DNA of 33,444 nucleotides from Kofleriaceae bacterium (lineage in GTDB: Bacteria > Myxococcota_A > Polyangia > Haliangiales > Haliangiaceae), in contig JACKDR010000045.1 in NCBI GenBank assembly GCA_020633495.1, positions 1 through 33,444 of the forward strand, given 5' to 3'. Below the pieces are notes generated by a model. It did not search any database. It was not told the DNA's origin and saw nothing but the letters and a program-made list of their open reading frames with translations. Shown here piece by piece: positions 13,851 through 22,432 of the stretch. Within the stretch, counting starts at the first letter, position 1; every line of letters starts with the position of its first letter. The position numbers were made by a program, and so were the translations under genes.

Positions 13851-16043
13851 TCAGGCGAGGTCGAAGCGGTCGAGGTTCATGACCTTGGTCCAGGCGGCGA
13901 CGAAGTCGCGGACGAAGGCCGGCTCCGCGTCGGCGCAGGCGTAGACCTCGGCGATGGCGCGCAGCTGCGAGCTCGACCCGAAGACCAGGTCGACCGCGGT
14001 GCCGGTCCATCGCGCGGCGCCGGTGGCCCGGTCGCGGCCCTCGAACACGCCGTCGGTCGCCGACCGCTGCCAGGTCGTGCCCATGTCGAGCAGGTTGACG
14101 AAGAAGTCGTTGCTCAGGGTGCCGGGGCGGTCGGTGAAGACGCCGTGCGGCGCCTGCTCCGCGTTGCCGCCGAGGACGCGCAGGCCGCCCACCAGGGCGG
14201 TCATCTCCGGCGCCGACAGCCCGAGCATGAACGCCTTCTCGATCAGCAGGTGCTCCGGCGCCAGCGTGTGGCCCGGCTGCAGGTAGTTGCGGAAGCCATC
14301 GGCGGTCGGCTCGAGCACGGCGAACGAGTCGACGTCGGTCTGGTCCGCGGTGGCGTCGGTGCGCCCGGGCGCGAACGGGACCTCGACGTCGTGGCCGGCC
14401 CGCTTCGCGGCCTGCTCGACGGCGGCGCCGCCGCCCAGCACGATCAGATCGGCGAGCGAGACCTGCGCGCCGCCGGCGTGCGCGGCGTTGAACGCGCGCT
14501 GGATGCCCTCGAGGGTCTCGATCACGGTCGCGACCCCCGACGTGACGTTGACGTCCCACCCGGCCTGCGGCGCGAGCCGGATCCGGGCGCCGTTGGCGCC
14601 GCCGCGCTTGTCGGTGCCGCGGTAGGTCGACGCCGACGCCCACGCCGTGGTCACCAGCTGCGCGATCGACAGGCCGCTGCCGAGGAGCTGGCCCTTCAGC
14701 GCGGCGATGTCGGCGGCGTCGATCAGCGGGTGGGTGACCGGCGGCACCGGGTCCTGCCAGATCAGCGGCTCCTCCGGCACCCACGGGCCGAGGTAGCGCG
14801 TGATGGGGCCCATGTCACGGTGCAGCAGCTTGTACCAGGCGCGCGCGAACGCGTCGGCGAACGCGTCGGGGTGCTCGTAGAAGCGCTGCGAGATCGCCTT
14901 GTAGACGGGGTCGGTGATCAGCGCGAGGTCGGTGGTCGCCATCATCGGCGCGTGGCGCCGCGACGGATCGTGCGCGTCGGGCACGGTGCCCTGGGCCTCG
15001 GGGTTCTTCGGCGTCCACTGGTGGGCGCCACCCGGGCTCCGGGTCAGCTCCCACTCGTAGCGGAACAGGTTCTCGAAGAAGTTGTGGTCCCAGCGGATCG
15101 GGTTGGTGGTCCACGCACCCTCGAGGCCGCTGGTGATCGTGTCGACGCCCTTGCCGGTGCCGAGGCGGTTCTTCCAGCCCAGGCCCTGCTCCTCGAGGCT
15201 GGCGCCCTCGGGCTCGGGGCCGACGTACTTGTCGGCGGGCCCGGCGCCGTGGGTCTTGCCGAAGGTGTGGCCGCCGGCGATCAGCGCGACGGTCTCCTCG
15301 TCGTTCATCGCCATGCGGGCGAAGGTCTCGCGGATGTCGCGGGCCGCCGCCATCGGATCCGGGTTGCCGTTGGGGCCCTCCGGGTTGACGTAGATCAGGC
15401 CCATCTGCACCGCGCCCAGCGGGTTGGCGAGCTCGCGATCGCCGCTGTAGCGCTCGTCGCCGAGCCAGGTGGTCTCGGGGCCCCAGTCGACGTCCTCCTC
15501 GGGCGCCCAGATGTCGCGGCGGCCGCCGCCGAAGCCGAACGTGCGCAGGCCCATGGTCTCGAGCGCGCGGTTGCCGGCGAAGATGATCAGGTCGGCCCAC
15601 GAGATCTTGCGCCCGTACTTCTGCTTGATCGGCCACAGCAGGCGGCGCGCCTTGTCGAGGTTGGCGTTGTCGGGCCAGCTGTCGAGCGGTGCGAACCGCT
15701 GCGCGCCGGCGCCGCCGCCGCCGCGTCCGTCGGCGATCCGGTAGGTGCCGGCGGCGTGCCACGTCATGCGGACGAAGAACGGGCCGTAGTGGCCGTAGTC
15801 GGCCGGCCACCAGTCCTGCGACTGCGTCATCAGCGCGTCGACGTCGCGCGCGAGGGCGTCGAAGTCGAGGCTCTGGAACGCGGCCGCGTAGTCGAACGCC
15901 TCGCCGAGCGGATCGGCGTGGGGATTGTCCTGGTGGAGGATCTTGAGGTCGAGCTGCTTCGGCCACCAGCTCTGGTTGGAGCGGTCGCCGATCGCGGTCT
16001 TGCCGCCGGACATGGGGCACTTGCTCGCGGGCTTGTCGGACAT
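13851..16043 (-). CDS. katG: Catalase-peroxidase KatG
   Basis: A bifunctional haem enzyme that destroys hydrogen peroxide (catalase) and oxidises organic donors (peroxidase). It has 730 residues, the normal length, with both the catalytic N-domain and the haem-less C-domain. Distal site R92-W95-H96 lies in VRMTWHAAGTYR. The W95-Y218-M244 covalent adduct residues are all present (Y in GLIYVNPEGP, M in FARMAMNDEE). The proximal haem ligand H259 is in ALIAGGHTFGKTHGA, with conserved DNANLDK before it and RWDHNFFENLF after it. Start ATG 16043 is backed by a strong AGGAGGA site. The fur gene lies 109 bp upstream on the same strand, the arrangement known from mycobacterial furA-katG. No export signal is seen; expected cytoplasmic. 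Confidence 0.98.
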   Translation of the reverse strand: MSDKPASKCPMSGGKTAIGDRSNQSWWPKQLDLKILHQDNPHADPLGEAFDYAAAFQSLDFDALARDVDALMTQSQDWWPADYGHYGPFFVRMTWHAAGTYRIADGRGGGGAGAQRFAPLDSWPDNANLDKARRLLWPIKQKYGRKISWADLIIFAGNRALETMGLRTFGFGGGRRDIWAPEEDVDWGPETTWLGDERYSGDRELANPLGAVQMGLIYVNPEGPNGNPDPMAAARDIRETFARMAMNDEETVALIAGGHTFGKTHGAGPADKYVGPEPEGASLEEQGLGWKNRLGTGKGVDTITSGLEGAWTTNPIRWDHNFFENLFRYEWELTRSPGGAHQWTPKNPEAQGTVPDAHDPSRRHAPMMATTDLALITDPVYKAISQRFYEHPDAFADAFARAWYKLLHRDMGPITRYLGPWVPEEPLIWQDPVPPVTHPLIDAADIAALKGQLLGSGLSIAQLVTTAWASASTYRGTDKRGGANGARIRLAPQAGWDVNVTSGVATVIETLEGIQRAFNAAHAGGAQVSLADLIVLGGGAAVEQAAKRAGHDVEVPFAPGRTDATADQTDVDSFAVLEPTADGFRNYLQPGHTLAPEHLLIEKAFMLGLSAPEMTALVGGLRVLGGNAEQAPHGVFTDRPGTLSNDFFVNLLDMGTTWQRSATDGVFEGRDRATGAARWTGTAVDLVFGSSSQLRAIAEVYACADAEPAFVRDFVAAWTKVMNLDRFDLA

Positions 16044-16046
16044 GGT

Positions 16047-16053
16047 TCCTCCT
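16047..16053 (-). promoter_or_regulatory. Strong ribosome binding site of katG
   Basis: On the minus strand AGGAGGA ends 3 bases before ATG 16043. It is the best Shine-Dalgarno match in the window and fits internal translation of a polycistronic fur-katG mRNA. Confidence 0.7.
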
Positions 16054-16152
16054 GCGGGTCGTGAGATGGATGCGCGCGGCCGGGCGCGCGGCGCCGCGGT
16101 GCGTGGTGCGTGGTGCGGTCTTCGGCGCGACGACCGCGGTGGTGGCGGGGTG

Positions 16153-16611
16153 TCAGTCGTCGGCGGGGGGCGCGGTGGCGGCGACGCACGCCGGGCAGCG
16201 CCCCCAGTAGATGACCTCGGCCTCGTCGATCTCGTAGCCGGCGGCGTCGGAGGCGGTCAGGCACGGCGTGGAGCCGACCGCGCAGTCGACGTCGACCGTC
16301 TGGCCGCAGCCGCGGCAGATGAGGTGGTGGTGGTTGTCACCGACGCGGGTCTCGAAGCGGGCCGGTGAGCCCGACGGCTGGATGCGCCGGATCAGGCCCT
16401 TGTCGGCCAGGGTGCCGAGGGCGTCGTAGACGCCCTGGCGGGAGATCGCGCCGATCTCGGCCCGCACCAGCTCGGCGACCTCGTCCGCGGTGCCATGGGG
16501 TCGGCGGGCGACCGCCCGCAGCACCGCGAGGCGCTGCGCGGTCACCTGGACGCCGTGCTGGCGGAGCAAGGTGGCTGGATCGACGGGTGGTTGCGACACG
16601 AGTCCATTCAT
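16153..16611 (-). CDS. Fur-family peroxide/iron regulator (FurA/PerR-like)
   Basis: The protein has 152 residues from ATG 16611. Residues ~14-85 are the winged-helix domain (LRQHGVQVTAQRLAVLRAVA, GAISRQGVYDALGTLADKGL). Residues ~88-145 are the dimerisation domain with the metal-binding cluster DNHHHLICRGCGQ (H-H-H plus CxxC) and a second Cys pair, CPAC, typical of the structural zinc site. The following DVDC also fits. Position directly upstream of katG argues for a peroxide-sensing FurA/PerR role; this is inferred from context, since sensing type cannot be read from residues alone. The promoter geometry suggests that the real start is GTG 16599 (148 residues): the -10 hexamer TATGAA overlaps the ATG at 16611. 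It probably represses itself and katG. Confidence 0.93.
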   Translation of the reverse strand: MNGLVSQPPVDPATLLRQHGVQVTAQRLAVLRAVARRPHGTADEVAELVRAEIGAISRQGVYDALGTLADKGLIRRIQPSGSPARFETRVGDNHHHLICRGCGQTVDVDCAVGSTPCLTASDAAGYEIDEAEVIYWGRCPACVAATAPPADD

Positions 16612-16634
16612 ACTCCAATTTTTGACAGTGTCAA
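16607..16634 (-). promoter_or_regulatory. fur-katG promoter with overlapping palindromic operator
   Basis: Minus strand: -35 TTGACA (16634-16629), a 16-nt spacer, -10 TATGAA (16612-16607), then 7 nt to GTG 16599. The -35 box is half of a perfect 13-bp palindrome, TTGACA-C-TGTCAA (16622-16634), in an AT-rich island. A bound Fur dimer would block the -35 box, giving autorepression lifted by peroxide or metal change. Confidence 0.65.
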
Positions 16635-16736
16635 CTATCGGATCGTGTGGAACTGCGACCGGCCGGCCGCCGCCGGCGCCGGCGAGTGCTAGATCGACGC
16701 CGCGCCGGCGACGCCGCGCCGATCGGACCGCTGGCC

Positions 16737-17147
16737 ATGGCGACGACCTCCTTCGATCCTCCCGACCCCGGCGCGGCCGCGCCGCCGGCCCGCGACGTCC
16801 GCCGCGGCGAGCTGTACTGGATCGCGCCCGACGACACGCGCGGAGCGGCGCCCGCCCACGCGCACCCTCACGTCGTGGTCCAGGACGACGTCTTCAACCG
16901 CTCGCGGGTCACGACCGTGATCGTGTGCGCCCTGACCAGCAACCTGCACCGCGCGACCGAGCCGGGCAACGTCCTGCTCGACGACGGCGAGGGCGACCTG
17001 CCCCGCCGCAGCGTCGTGGTCGTGTCGCAGATCGACGCGGTCGAGCGGGCGCGCCTCGGCGACCGCATCGGCGCCCTGTCGCCGGCGCGGGTCGAGCAGA
17101 TCCTCGACGGCCTGCGGTTCCAGCAGGCGTCGTTCTTCCGGCGCTGA
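16737..17147 (+). CDS. MazF/PemK-like protein, no antitoxin partner visible
   Basis: The protein has 136 residues. After an N-terminal Pro/Ala-rich tail (residues 1-22), the MazF/PemK fold is clear: VRRGELYWIAPD (the strand-1 'rG.i.w' motif), PHVVVQDDVFNRSRVTTVIV (conserved P.lvvq.d..N), VCALTSNLHRATEPGNVLL ('pltsn') and VVVVSQIDAVERARLGDRIG ('S.v....i....l....iG.l'). This family cleaves single-stranded RNA. No small MazE-type antitoxin gene precedes it, since the upstream gene is the divergent fur, nor does one follow. It may be an orphan or regulatory PemK-like protein. ATG 16737 was chosen because the domain starts soon after; the frame is open further upstream. Confidence 0.85.
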   Translation: MATTSFDPPDPGAAAPPARDVRRGELYWIAPDDTRGAAPAHAHPHVVVQDDVFNRSRVTTVIVCALTSNLHRATEPGNVLLDDGEGDLPRRSVVVVSQIDAVERARLGDRIGALSPARVEQILDGLRFQQASFFRR

Positions 17148-17181
17148 CGCGCGGGCGCGTGCCGCCGCGCCGCGCGCCGTC

Positions 17182-17187
17182 TATGCT
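17182..17187 (+). promoter_or_regulatory. -10-like TATGCT, 9 nt before ATG 17197
   Basis: TATGCT, GTCGCCACG, ATG. No ribosome binding site; likely leaderless. Confidence 0.4.
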
Positions 17188-17196
17188 GTCGCCACG

Positions 17197-17751
17197 ATGG
17201 CGAGCGGCGTGCACCAGCCGATGGCGTGGACCGGCGTCGATCGCGACACCGAGCTGCGGACCGCGCGCCTGTGGCTGCGCGGCTTCCGGCACGACGACGT
17301 CGACGACGCGCTCGCCTATCGCGACGATCGCGAGTTCGCGCGCTACCTGCCGCACATCCCGCAGCCGTTCACTCGCGCCGACGCCGACGCGTTCGTGGCC
17401 CGCAACATCGACGAGCCGTGGGCGACGCTGCCGACCTTCGCCGTCGTGCTCGCGGACCACGTGGTCGGCACCGTCAACCTCGAGATCGATCCCGTCCACG
17501 GCGTCGCCATGCTCGGCTACGGCCTGGCGCGGGCGCACTGGGGGCGCGGCCTCGCGACCGAGGCCGCGGCGGCGGTGGTGGCCTGGACGTTCGCGACCCA
17601 CGAGCTGATCGCGATCTGGGCGTCGACCCACGCCGACAACCTGCGGTCGCAGCGCGTGCTGGCGAAGCTGGGGATGACGCCCGATCCCGCGACCGGGACC
17701 GAGCGGCGCTACTGGTTGCGGCGCCCGGCGGCGTCGCGCGCCGCGCGCTGA
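17197..17751 (+). CDS. GNAT N-acetyltransferase, RimJ/RimL type
   Basis: The protein has 184 residues, the usual length. TARLWLRGFRHDDVDDALAY is the beta1-alpha1 start of RimJ/RimL-like acetyltransferases, and DREFARYLPHIPQPFTRADA is the usual second segment. The acetyl-CoA pyrophosphate loop is GYGLARAHWGRGLATEAAAA (motif A, R/Q-x-x-G-x-G/A as HWGRGLA). WASTHADNLRSQRVLAKLGM is motif B with the conserved N-x-x-S-x-x-V-L-x-K-x-G-M. It transfers acetyl from acetyl-CoA to an amine: a ribosomal protein N-terminus, an antibiotic or a small molecule. The acceptor is unknown. A second ATG at codon 9 is an alternative start. Confidence 0.9.
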   Translation: MASGVHQPMAWTGVDRDTELRTARLWLRGFRHDDVDDALAYRDDREFARYLPHIPQPFTRADADAFVARNIDEPWATLPTFAVVLADHVVGTVNLEIDPVHGVAMLGYGLARAHWGRGLATEAAAAVVAWTFATHELIAIWASTHADNLRSQRVLAKLGMTPDPATGTERRYWLRRPAASRAAR

Positions 17752-17753
17752 CG

Positions 17754-17943
17754 TCAGCGGCGGGGCGCCGCGGGCGGCGTCGAGGGTGCGCCAGTGGGCG
17801 CCGCAGCTCGGGTAGCGATCGACGTCGTAGCCGCCGTCCCACCCCGGGCTGCGTCGACGAAGGCGTCGGCGAGGCAGGCGTCGACCTCGGCGGTCAGGGC
17901 GTCGACCTCGGCGCCTGCGAGCAGGCCGGGCCGCGCCCGCCGT
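17754..17943 (-). pseudogene. Remnant of an unidentified coding sequence, frameshifted at a G4 run
   Basis: Downstream of the acyl-CoA dehydrogenase, the minus strand reads GAEVDALTAEVDACLADAFV with strong codon bias. After the G4 run near 17857 it continues in the next frame as WDGGYDVDRYPSCGAHWRTL and DAARGAPP. There is no start codon in the open part, and the uncorrected frame stops at TGA 17756-17754. It looks like the C-terminal piece of a lost gene. The family is not recognised. Confidence 0.45.
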
Positions 17944-19677
17944 TCAGGGGTTCATCTCGTACGCGCCCTCGAGGGCGTGGACGTGGTCCTGCCAGATGTG
18001 CTGGTAGCGGCGCTCGTCGAAGACCGGCTTCTGGATCAGCCGCAGGCAGCACGCCATCTGCGCCGGCGTGCTGCTGGGCTTGGCGTGCAGCTGGGTCGCG
18101 AAGCGCGCGAAGTCGCGGACCAGGAAGTCGAACATCTGATCGACCAGGTCGTCCTCGAGGCCGTAGATCTTGGCGTTCTCCGCGATCAGCTGGGCGTAGA
18201 CCACCAGCGTGAACATCTCGCCGAGGGTCATCAGGAAGTCGAGGTCCTTGCGCTGGGCATCGTCGGGCGTCGCGGTGGCGAGCAGCTCCTTGAGGATCGC
18301 GACCTGGTCACGGAAGACCTTGACGTTGGGCAGATCGAACGCGGCGAACGCGGCGTCGTAGGCGTGGAACCGGATCTTGCCCAGGCCGCTGGTCGAGCCC
18401 TGGTCGAACAGGAAGGCGTCGTGGCTGGCGTCGTCGCGCCGCGGCACCTCGGGGTACGCCGCCGGCGCGAAGAAGTAGTTCGGCATGAACTTGACGATCA
18501 GCGCGATGTTGACGTGGACGGTGCCCTCGAGCTTGGGCAGGGCGCGGATGTCGCGCGCCGCCATCTCGAAGAAGGTGTCCTTCTCGAAGCCGCGCGCCGC
18601 GATCACGTCCCACAGCAGGTTGATCACCTCCTCGCCCTGGGTCGTGACCTTCATCTTCACGACCGGGTTGTAGAGCAGGTAGCGGCGATCGTCGGGCGAC
18701 GCCGCCCGCATGTAGTCGGCGGCGCGCAGCGCGAACAGCTTCATCGCCACCAGGCGCGCGTAGGCGTCGGTGAACATCTGCTTCACGTGCGGGAAGTCGG
18801 TCACGTACATGTCGTAGAGGCGACGGTTGGCGGCGTGGTTGATCGCCTCGTACAGCGCGTGCGTGCACATGCCGATCGACGCCCAGCCCAGGTTGTACTT
18901 GCCGATGTTGACGGTGTTGAGCGCGGCGTTCCAGGCGTCCTTGCCGCGCGACAGGATGTCGGCCTCGGCCACCGGGTAGTCCTCGAGCGCGTACTCGGCG
19001 ACGTACGACTGGCTGGCGACGACGTTCTTGATCAGCTTGTAGCGCGGGTGCTGGGTGTCGACCGCGAAGAAGACGTAGTCGTCGGGCCGCGCCGGCGCGT
19101 CGGCGGTGGCGGGCGCGCCGGTGCCGGCGAGCTTGCCGAAGGTCGACAGCATCGCGGCCTTGTTGCCGTTGCCGATGTAGTACTTCGAGCCGTTGGCGAG
19201 GTAGCCGCCGCCGGGCGCGGGCGTCAGCACCATGTCGGTCGAGTAGATGTCGGCGCCGTGGGCGCGCTCCGACAGGCCGAAGCCGAAGATGCCGCCGTCG
19301 GCGAGGCGGGCGGCGGCCTGGCGCTTGAGCGCGTCGTTGCCGCTCATCCAGATCGGCCCCAGGCCGAGGATCGAGACCTGCCACGTGTACCAGTAGCAGA
19401 GGCCGTAGAAGCCGAGGATCTCGTTGAGCTCGCAGTTGCGCCAGGTGTCCCAGCGGGCGTCGTCGTCGCCGAGCCCGGCCGGCGTCAGCAGGGTCGCGAA
19501 CACCTTCTCCTGCTTCACGAACTCCAGGAAGTCGGCGTACCAGGTGCGGGCGAGGTCGTCCTCCTTGAGCTTCGCCTTGCCCTTCTGCTCGAAGAACCGG
19601 ATCGTCGCGAGCATGATCTCGCGCGAGCGCGCGTCGGGATAGGGGCGGGTGTGGTGGTGGGGATCGAGCAAGATCAT
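17944..19677 (-). CDS. Acyl-CoA dehydrogenase family protein
   Basis: The protein has 577 residues, in the long (~570-600) branch of the acyl-CoA dehydrogenase/oxidase superfamily. There is a helical N-domain (~1-130). The FAD-contacting middle beta-domain follows (~130-260) with FGFGLSERAHGADIYSTDMV, matching the 'f..TE...GSD' motif, and YLANGSKYYIGNGNKAAM, matching 'l.G.K.yit.g..a'. The helical C-domain (~280-440) has NIGKYNLGWASIGMCTHALY and LPKLEGTVHVNIAL, the 'EG...i....' stretch. It should oxidise an acyl-CoA at C2-C3 with FAD and an electron-transfer partner. The extra ~120-residue C-terminal extension is typical of this branch. Start ATG 19677 follows GAGGAG. Upstream lies a region with three palindromes, suggesting repressor control. 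Confidence 0.92.
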   Translation of the reverse strand: MILLDPHHHTRPYPDARSREIMLATIRFFEQKGKAKLKEDDLARTWYADFLEFVKQEKVFATLLTPAGLGDDDARWDTWRNCELNEILGFYGLCYWYTWQVSILGLGPIWMSGNDALKRQAAARLADGGIFGFGLSERAHGADIYSTDMVLTPAPGGGYLANGSKYYIGNGNKAAMLSTFGKLAGTGAPATADAPARPDDYVFFAVDTQHPRYKLIKNVVASQSYVAEYALEDYPVAEADILSRGKDAWNAALNTVNIGKYNLGWASIGMCTHALYEAINHAANRRLYDMYVTDFPHVKQMFTDAYARLVAMKLFALRAADYMRAASPDDRRYLLYNPVVKMKVTTQGEEVINLLWDVIAARGFEKDTFFEMAARDIRALPKLEGTVHVNIALIVKFMPNYFFAPAAYPEVPRRDDASHDAFLFDQGSTSGLGKIRFHAYDAAFAAFDLPNVKVFRDQVAILKELLATATPDDAQRKDLDFLMTLGEMFTLVVYAQLIAENAKIYGLEDDLVDQMFDFLVRDFARFATQLHAKPSSTPAQMACCLRLIQKPVFDERRYQHIWQDHVHALEGAYEMNP

Positions 19678-19984
19678 CGACGGCTCCTCGGCTGATGGCG
19701 TGGACGTTCGCGGGGCCGCACGACTCTGGCACGATTCGCCGGCGCCCCGGCCCGGGCGCGTGCGGCGGTGAGCCGCGGCGCCAGCGGTGACGCGGCATCA
19801 CCGGTGCCGGCGGCGGGCGGGGCGCGAGGCGATCCGGGTCGCCCCGGCGCCGGTCGCTGACAGCGGTGTCGCCCGCTGACCGGCCTGGCAGCGCCGGCGC
19901 TGACAGGTCTGTCACCGCCGCCGCGGCGCCACGCGAGTCCGCGCACTTGCGGTCGGCATCGCAGCTGCAGAAGGCGCCGGCACC
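19678..19984. other. 307-bp divergent intergenic region
   Basis: It lies between the acyl-CoA dehydrogenase (minus) and the PH-like gene (plus). It contains the GAGGAG ribosome binding site of the dehydrogenase (about 19684-19689) and an inverted repeat GGTGA-N7-TCACC near 19785-19801. Three spaced TGACA/TGTCA palindromes at 19858-19914 are listed separately. No coding sequence with genome-like codon bias was seen. Confidence 0.5.
19858..19914. promoter_or_regulatory. Three tandem TGACA-N4-TGTCA-like palindromes
   Basis: TGACA-GCGG-TGTCG (19858-19871), TGACC-GGCC-TGGCA (19877-19890) and TGACA-GGTC-TGTCA (19901-19914) share one 5-4-5 plan; the third is perfect. Start-to-start spacing is 19 and 24 bp. 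This is the arrangement of a multi-site operator for a dimeric repressor (TetR- or GntR-like), probably controlling one or both divergent genes. No regulator gene is adjacent. Confidence 0.55.
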
Positions 19985-20395
19985 ATGACGCAACGCGATC
20001 TGACCGTGACCGACCCTGTCCTCGCCGCCTCGAACGGCGGCCTCTTCAAGAGCAAGCGCCGCATGGCGCCCGGCCGCTTCGAGCTCACCGCCACCCGCAT
20101 CATCTACTACCAGCGCAGCAGCTTCTGGATGGCGTTCGGCGCGCTCGGCATGCTGCTGTCACGGCTGACCGCCGGCAAGCGCGCGCTCGAGCTGGACCTG
20201 ACCCAGATCGCCGCGATCGCGCGCGGCAAGTACGGCTTCAACAAGAACATCCTCGACGTCACGATGCGCGACGGGGTCGCGCACCGGATCACGATCGAGC
20301 GCTACGACGACTTCACCACCCGGCTGCGCGCCGAGCTGGCCCGCCACGCCTCGCTGATCGAGGACGGCGAGCAGCGCTGGAAGGTGTCGGCGTGA
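19985..20395 (+). CDS. Small PH/GRAM-like domain protein
   Basis: The protein has 136 residues with no signal peptide. The pattern GRFELTATRIIYYQRSSFW ('L.LT..RI.y......'), then a hydrophobic helix-like stretch (MAFGALGMLLSRLTAG), then LELDLTQIAAIARGKYGFNK, ILDVTMRDGVAHRITIERYD and FTTRLRAELARHASLIED matches the strand order and closing helix of bacterial PH/GRAM-like domains. Such domains bind lipid head groups or peptides. The assignment is by secondary-structure pattern, not by a diagnostic motif. Its stop overlaps the GTG of the next gene (GTGA), so the two are translationally coupled. Confidence 0.65.
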   Translation: MTQRDLTVTDPVLAASNGGLFKSKRRMAPGRFELTATRIIYYQRSSFWMAFGALGMLLSRLTAGKRALELDLTQIAAIARGKYGFNKNILDVTMRDGVAHRITIERYDDFTTRLRAELARHASLIEDGEQRWKVSA

Positions 20396-21340
20396 CCCGC
20401 GCCGCTGCCGTGGCCGCGGCGCTGGCCGCGCTGGCCGCCTGCGATCACGGGTCCGGCGCGGCGCACCGCAAGGGCGCGCCGCCGACGACCCCGTCGGTGC
20501 ACGTCGAGGGCTGCGGCTACGCCTCCGACCCGGCGGGCCACGCCGTCATCGGCGGCGACTTCGGCGAGGTCACCCACTGCTTCCTGATCGGCGCCGGCGC
20601 GATCGAGCTCGACGTGCTCGCGACGCCGGGCGCGCGGCTGACCATCGGCGAGCTGCCGGCGACGACCGTGCCGGGTGACGGCCACGCCCGGGTCGCGGTG
20701 CCGCTCGATCCCGCGCTGCTGGCGGCGCCGGCCCGCGAGCTGGTCGCCGGCAAGGCCCGGCTGTCGCCGCTGCGGCTCGCGGTGCGGCTCGAGCCGGTCC
20801 ACGGCGATCCCGTCACCGGCACGATCGTCGTCGATCCGACGCCGGCGGGCGAGCCGCGCGCCCGCGAGCTGCTTCGAGGCGGTCGGCCGCGGCACGCCGC
20901 TGCCGCGCCCGGCGGCCACGCCGTCGGCGTCGACCCCGGCGGCCTCGCCGGTGGTGGCCGGCTCGCTGGTGTACCTGCCGGCGTCGCGCTACGCGCACGG
21001 CGTGCCGCTCGGCCGCGACGCGGCCCTCGCCGCGGTCGACCTGGTGGCGGTGACCCGCGACGTGGCGCGCCACGACGGCGCCGCGTGCGGCCCGTACCAG
21101 GGCGCGCCCGGCGGCGTGACGATGGCGCCGCGGGTCGACGTCGACGTCGAGGTCACGATCGTCGACGCCACCACCGGCGCGGCGGTGGATCGCCGCACCT
21201 TCCGCGACGGCTTCGACGACTGCCCGATGTTCGCGACGTTCCGGGGCGACCGCTACGAGCTCGTCGAGGCCCGTCCGGCGGTGGCCACGCTCGAGCCGTG
21301 GCTGGTGGAGGTGGCGAGCCGGCGCGTGCCCTCGCCGTAG
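20392..21340 (+). CDS. Lipoprotein of unknown function, frameshifted near 20870
   Basis: GTG 20392 overlaps the previous stop. Residues 1-17 are a lipoprotein signal with lipobox LAAC (Cys 17). The following part (SVHVEGCGYASDPAGHAVIG, HCFLIGAGAIELDVL) is beta-rich. At about 20868-20874 the coding bias moves one base forward: ...EPRAREL then FEAVGRGTPLPRPAATPSAS, VAGSLVYLPASRYAHGVPLG and on to a stop at 21340. Removing one base yields a continuous 315-residue protein. The uncorrected frame runs on as noise far into the mscS gene. No family is recognised; Cys pairs in the second half (ACGPYQ, DDCPMF) suggest a disulfide-bonded exported domain. It was probably co-expressed with the PH-like gene. 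Confidence 0.65.
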
Positions 21341-21514
21341 CGGGTCGCGGCGCCGGCGCGCGCCGGTTCGGCGGGCGTGGGGTCGCCACCACGGCGTCAG
21401 GCGGCTACGCTGCACGCGGCCGGTCACGGGAGTCATCGCCGGCCGCCACGCCCACCCCAGCCGGGTCCGGCGAGCGCGCCCGCGTGCCCACCGGATCCAG
21501 GAGCCCGCGGATCC

Positions 21515-22345
<831 letters not shown>

Positions 22346-22432
22346 CGCGTGCGGCGTGGCACCGCCCGCCCGGAACGACTCTCATGACCGGGTCTCCCCT
22401 TGCCTCGCGCGGGGGGCCGCGGTCACGCCCGG

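Noticed and set aside
13527..16064. 845-codon open frame on the plus strand, antisense to katG
   Set aside because: Composition is Arg/Gly/Val-rich with no domain. It exists because high third-position GC removes stops opposite katG, whose residues are unmistakable.
17794..19695. 633-codon plus-strand open frame opposite the acyl-CoA dehydrogenase
   Set aside because: It is a mirror of the dehydrogenase codons; the protein is a low-complexity Val/Arg/Asp/Gly mixture.
19727..19740. TGGCAC resembling a sigma-54 -24 element before the divergent region
   Set aside because: No TTGC -12 element at the required distance on that strand.
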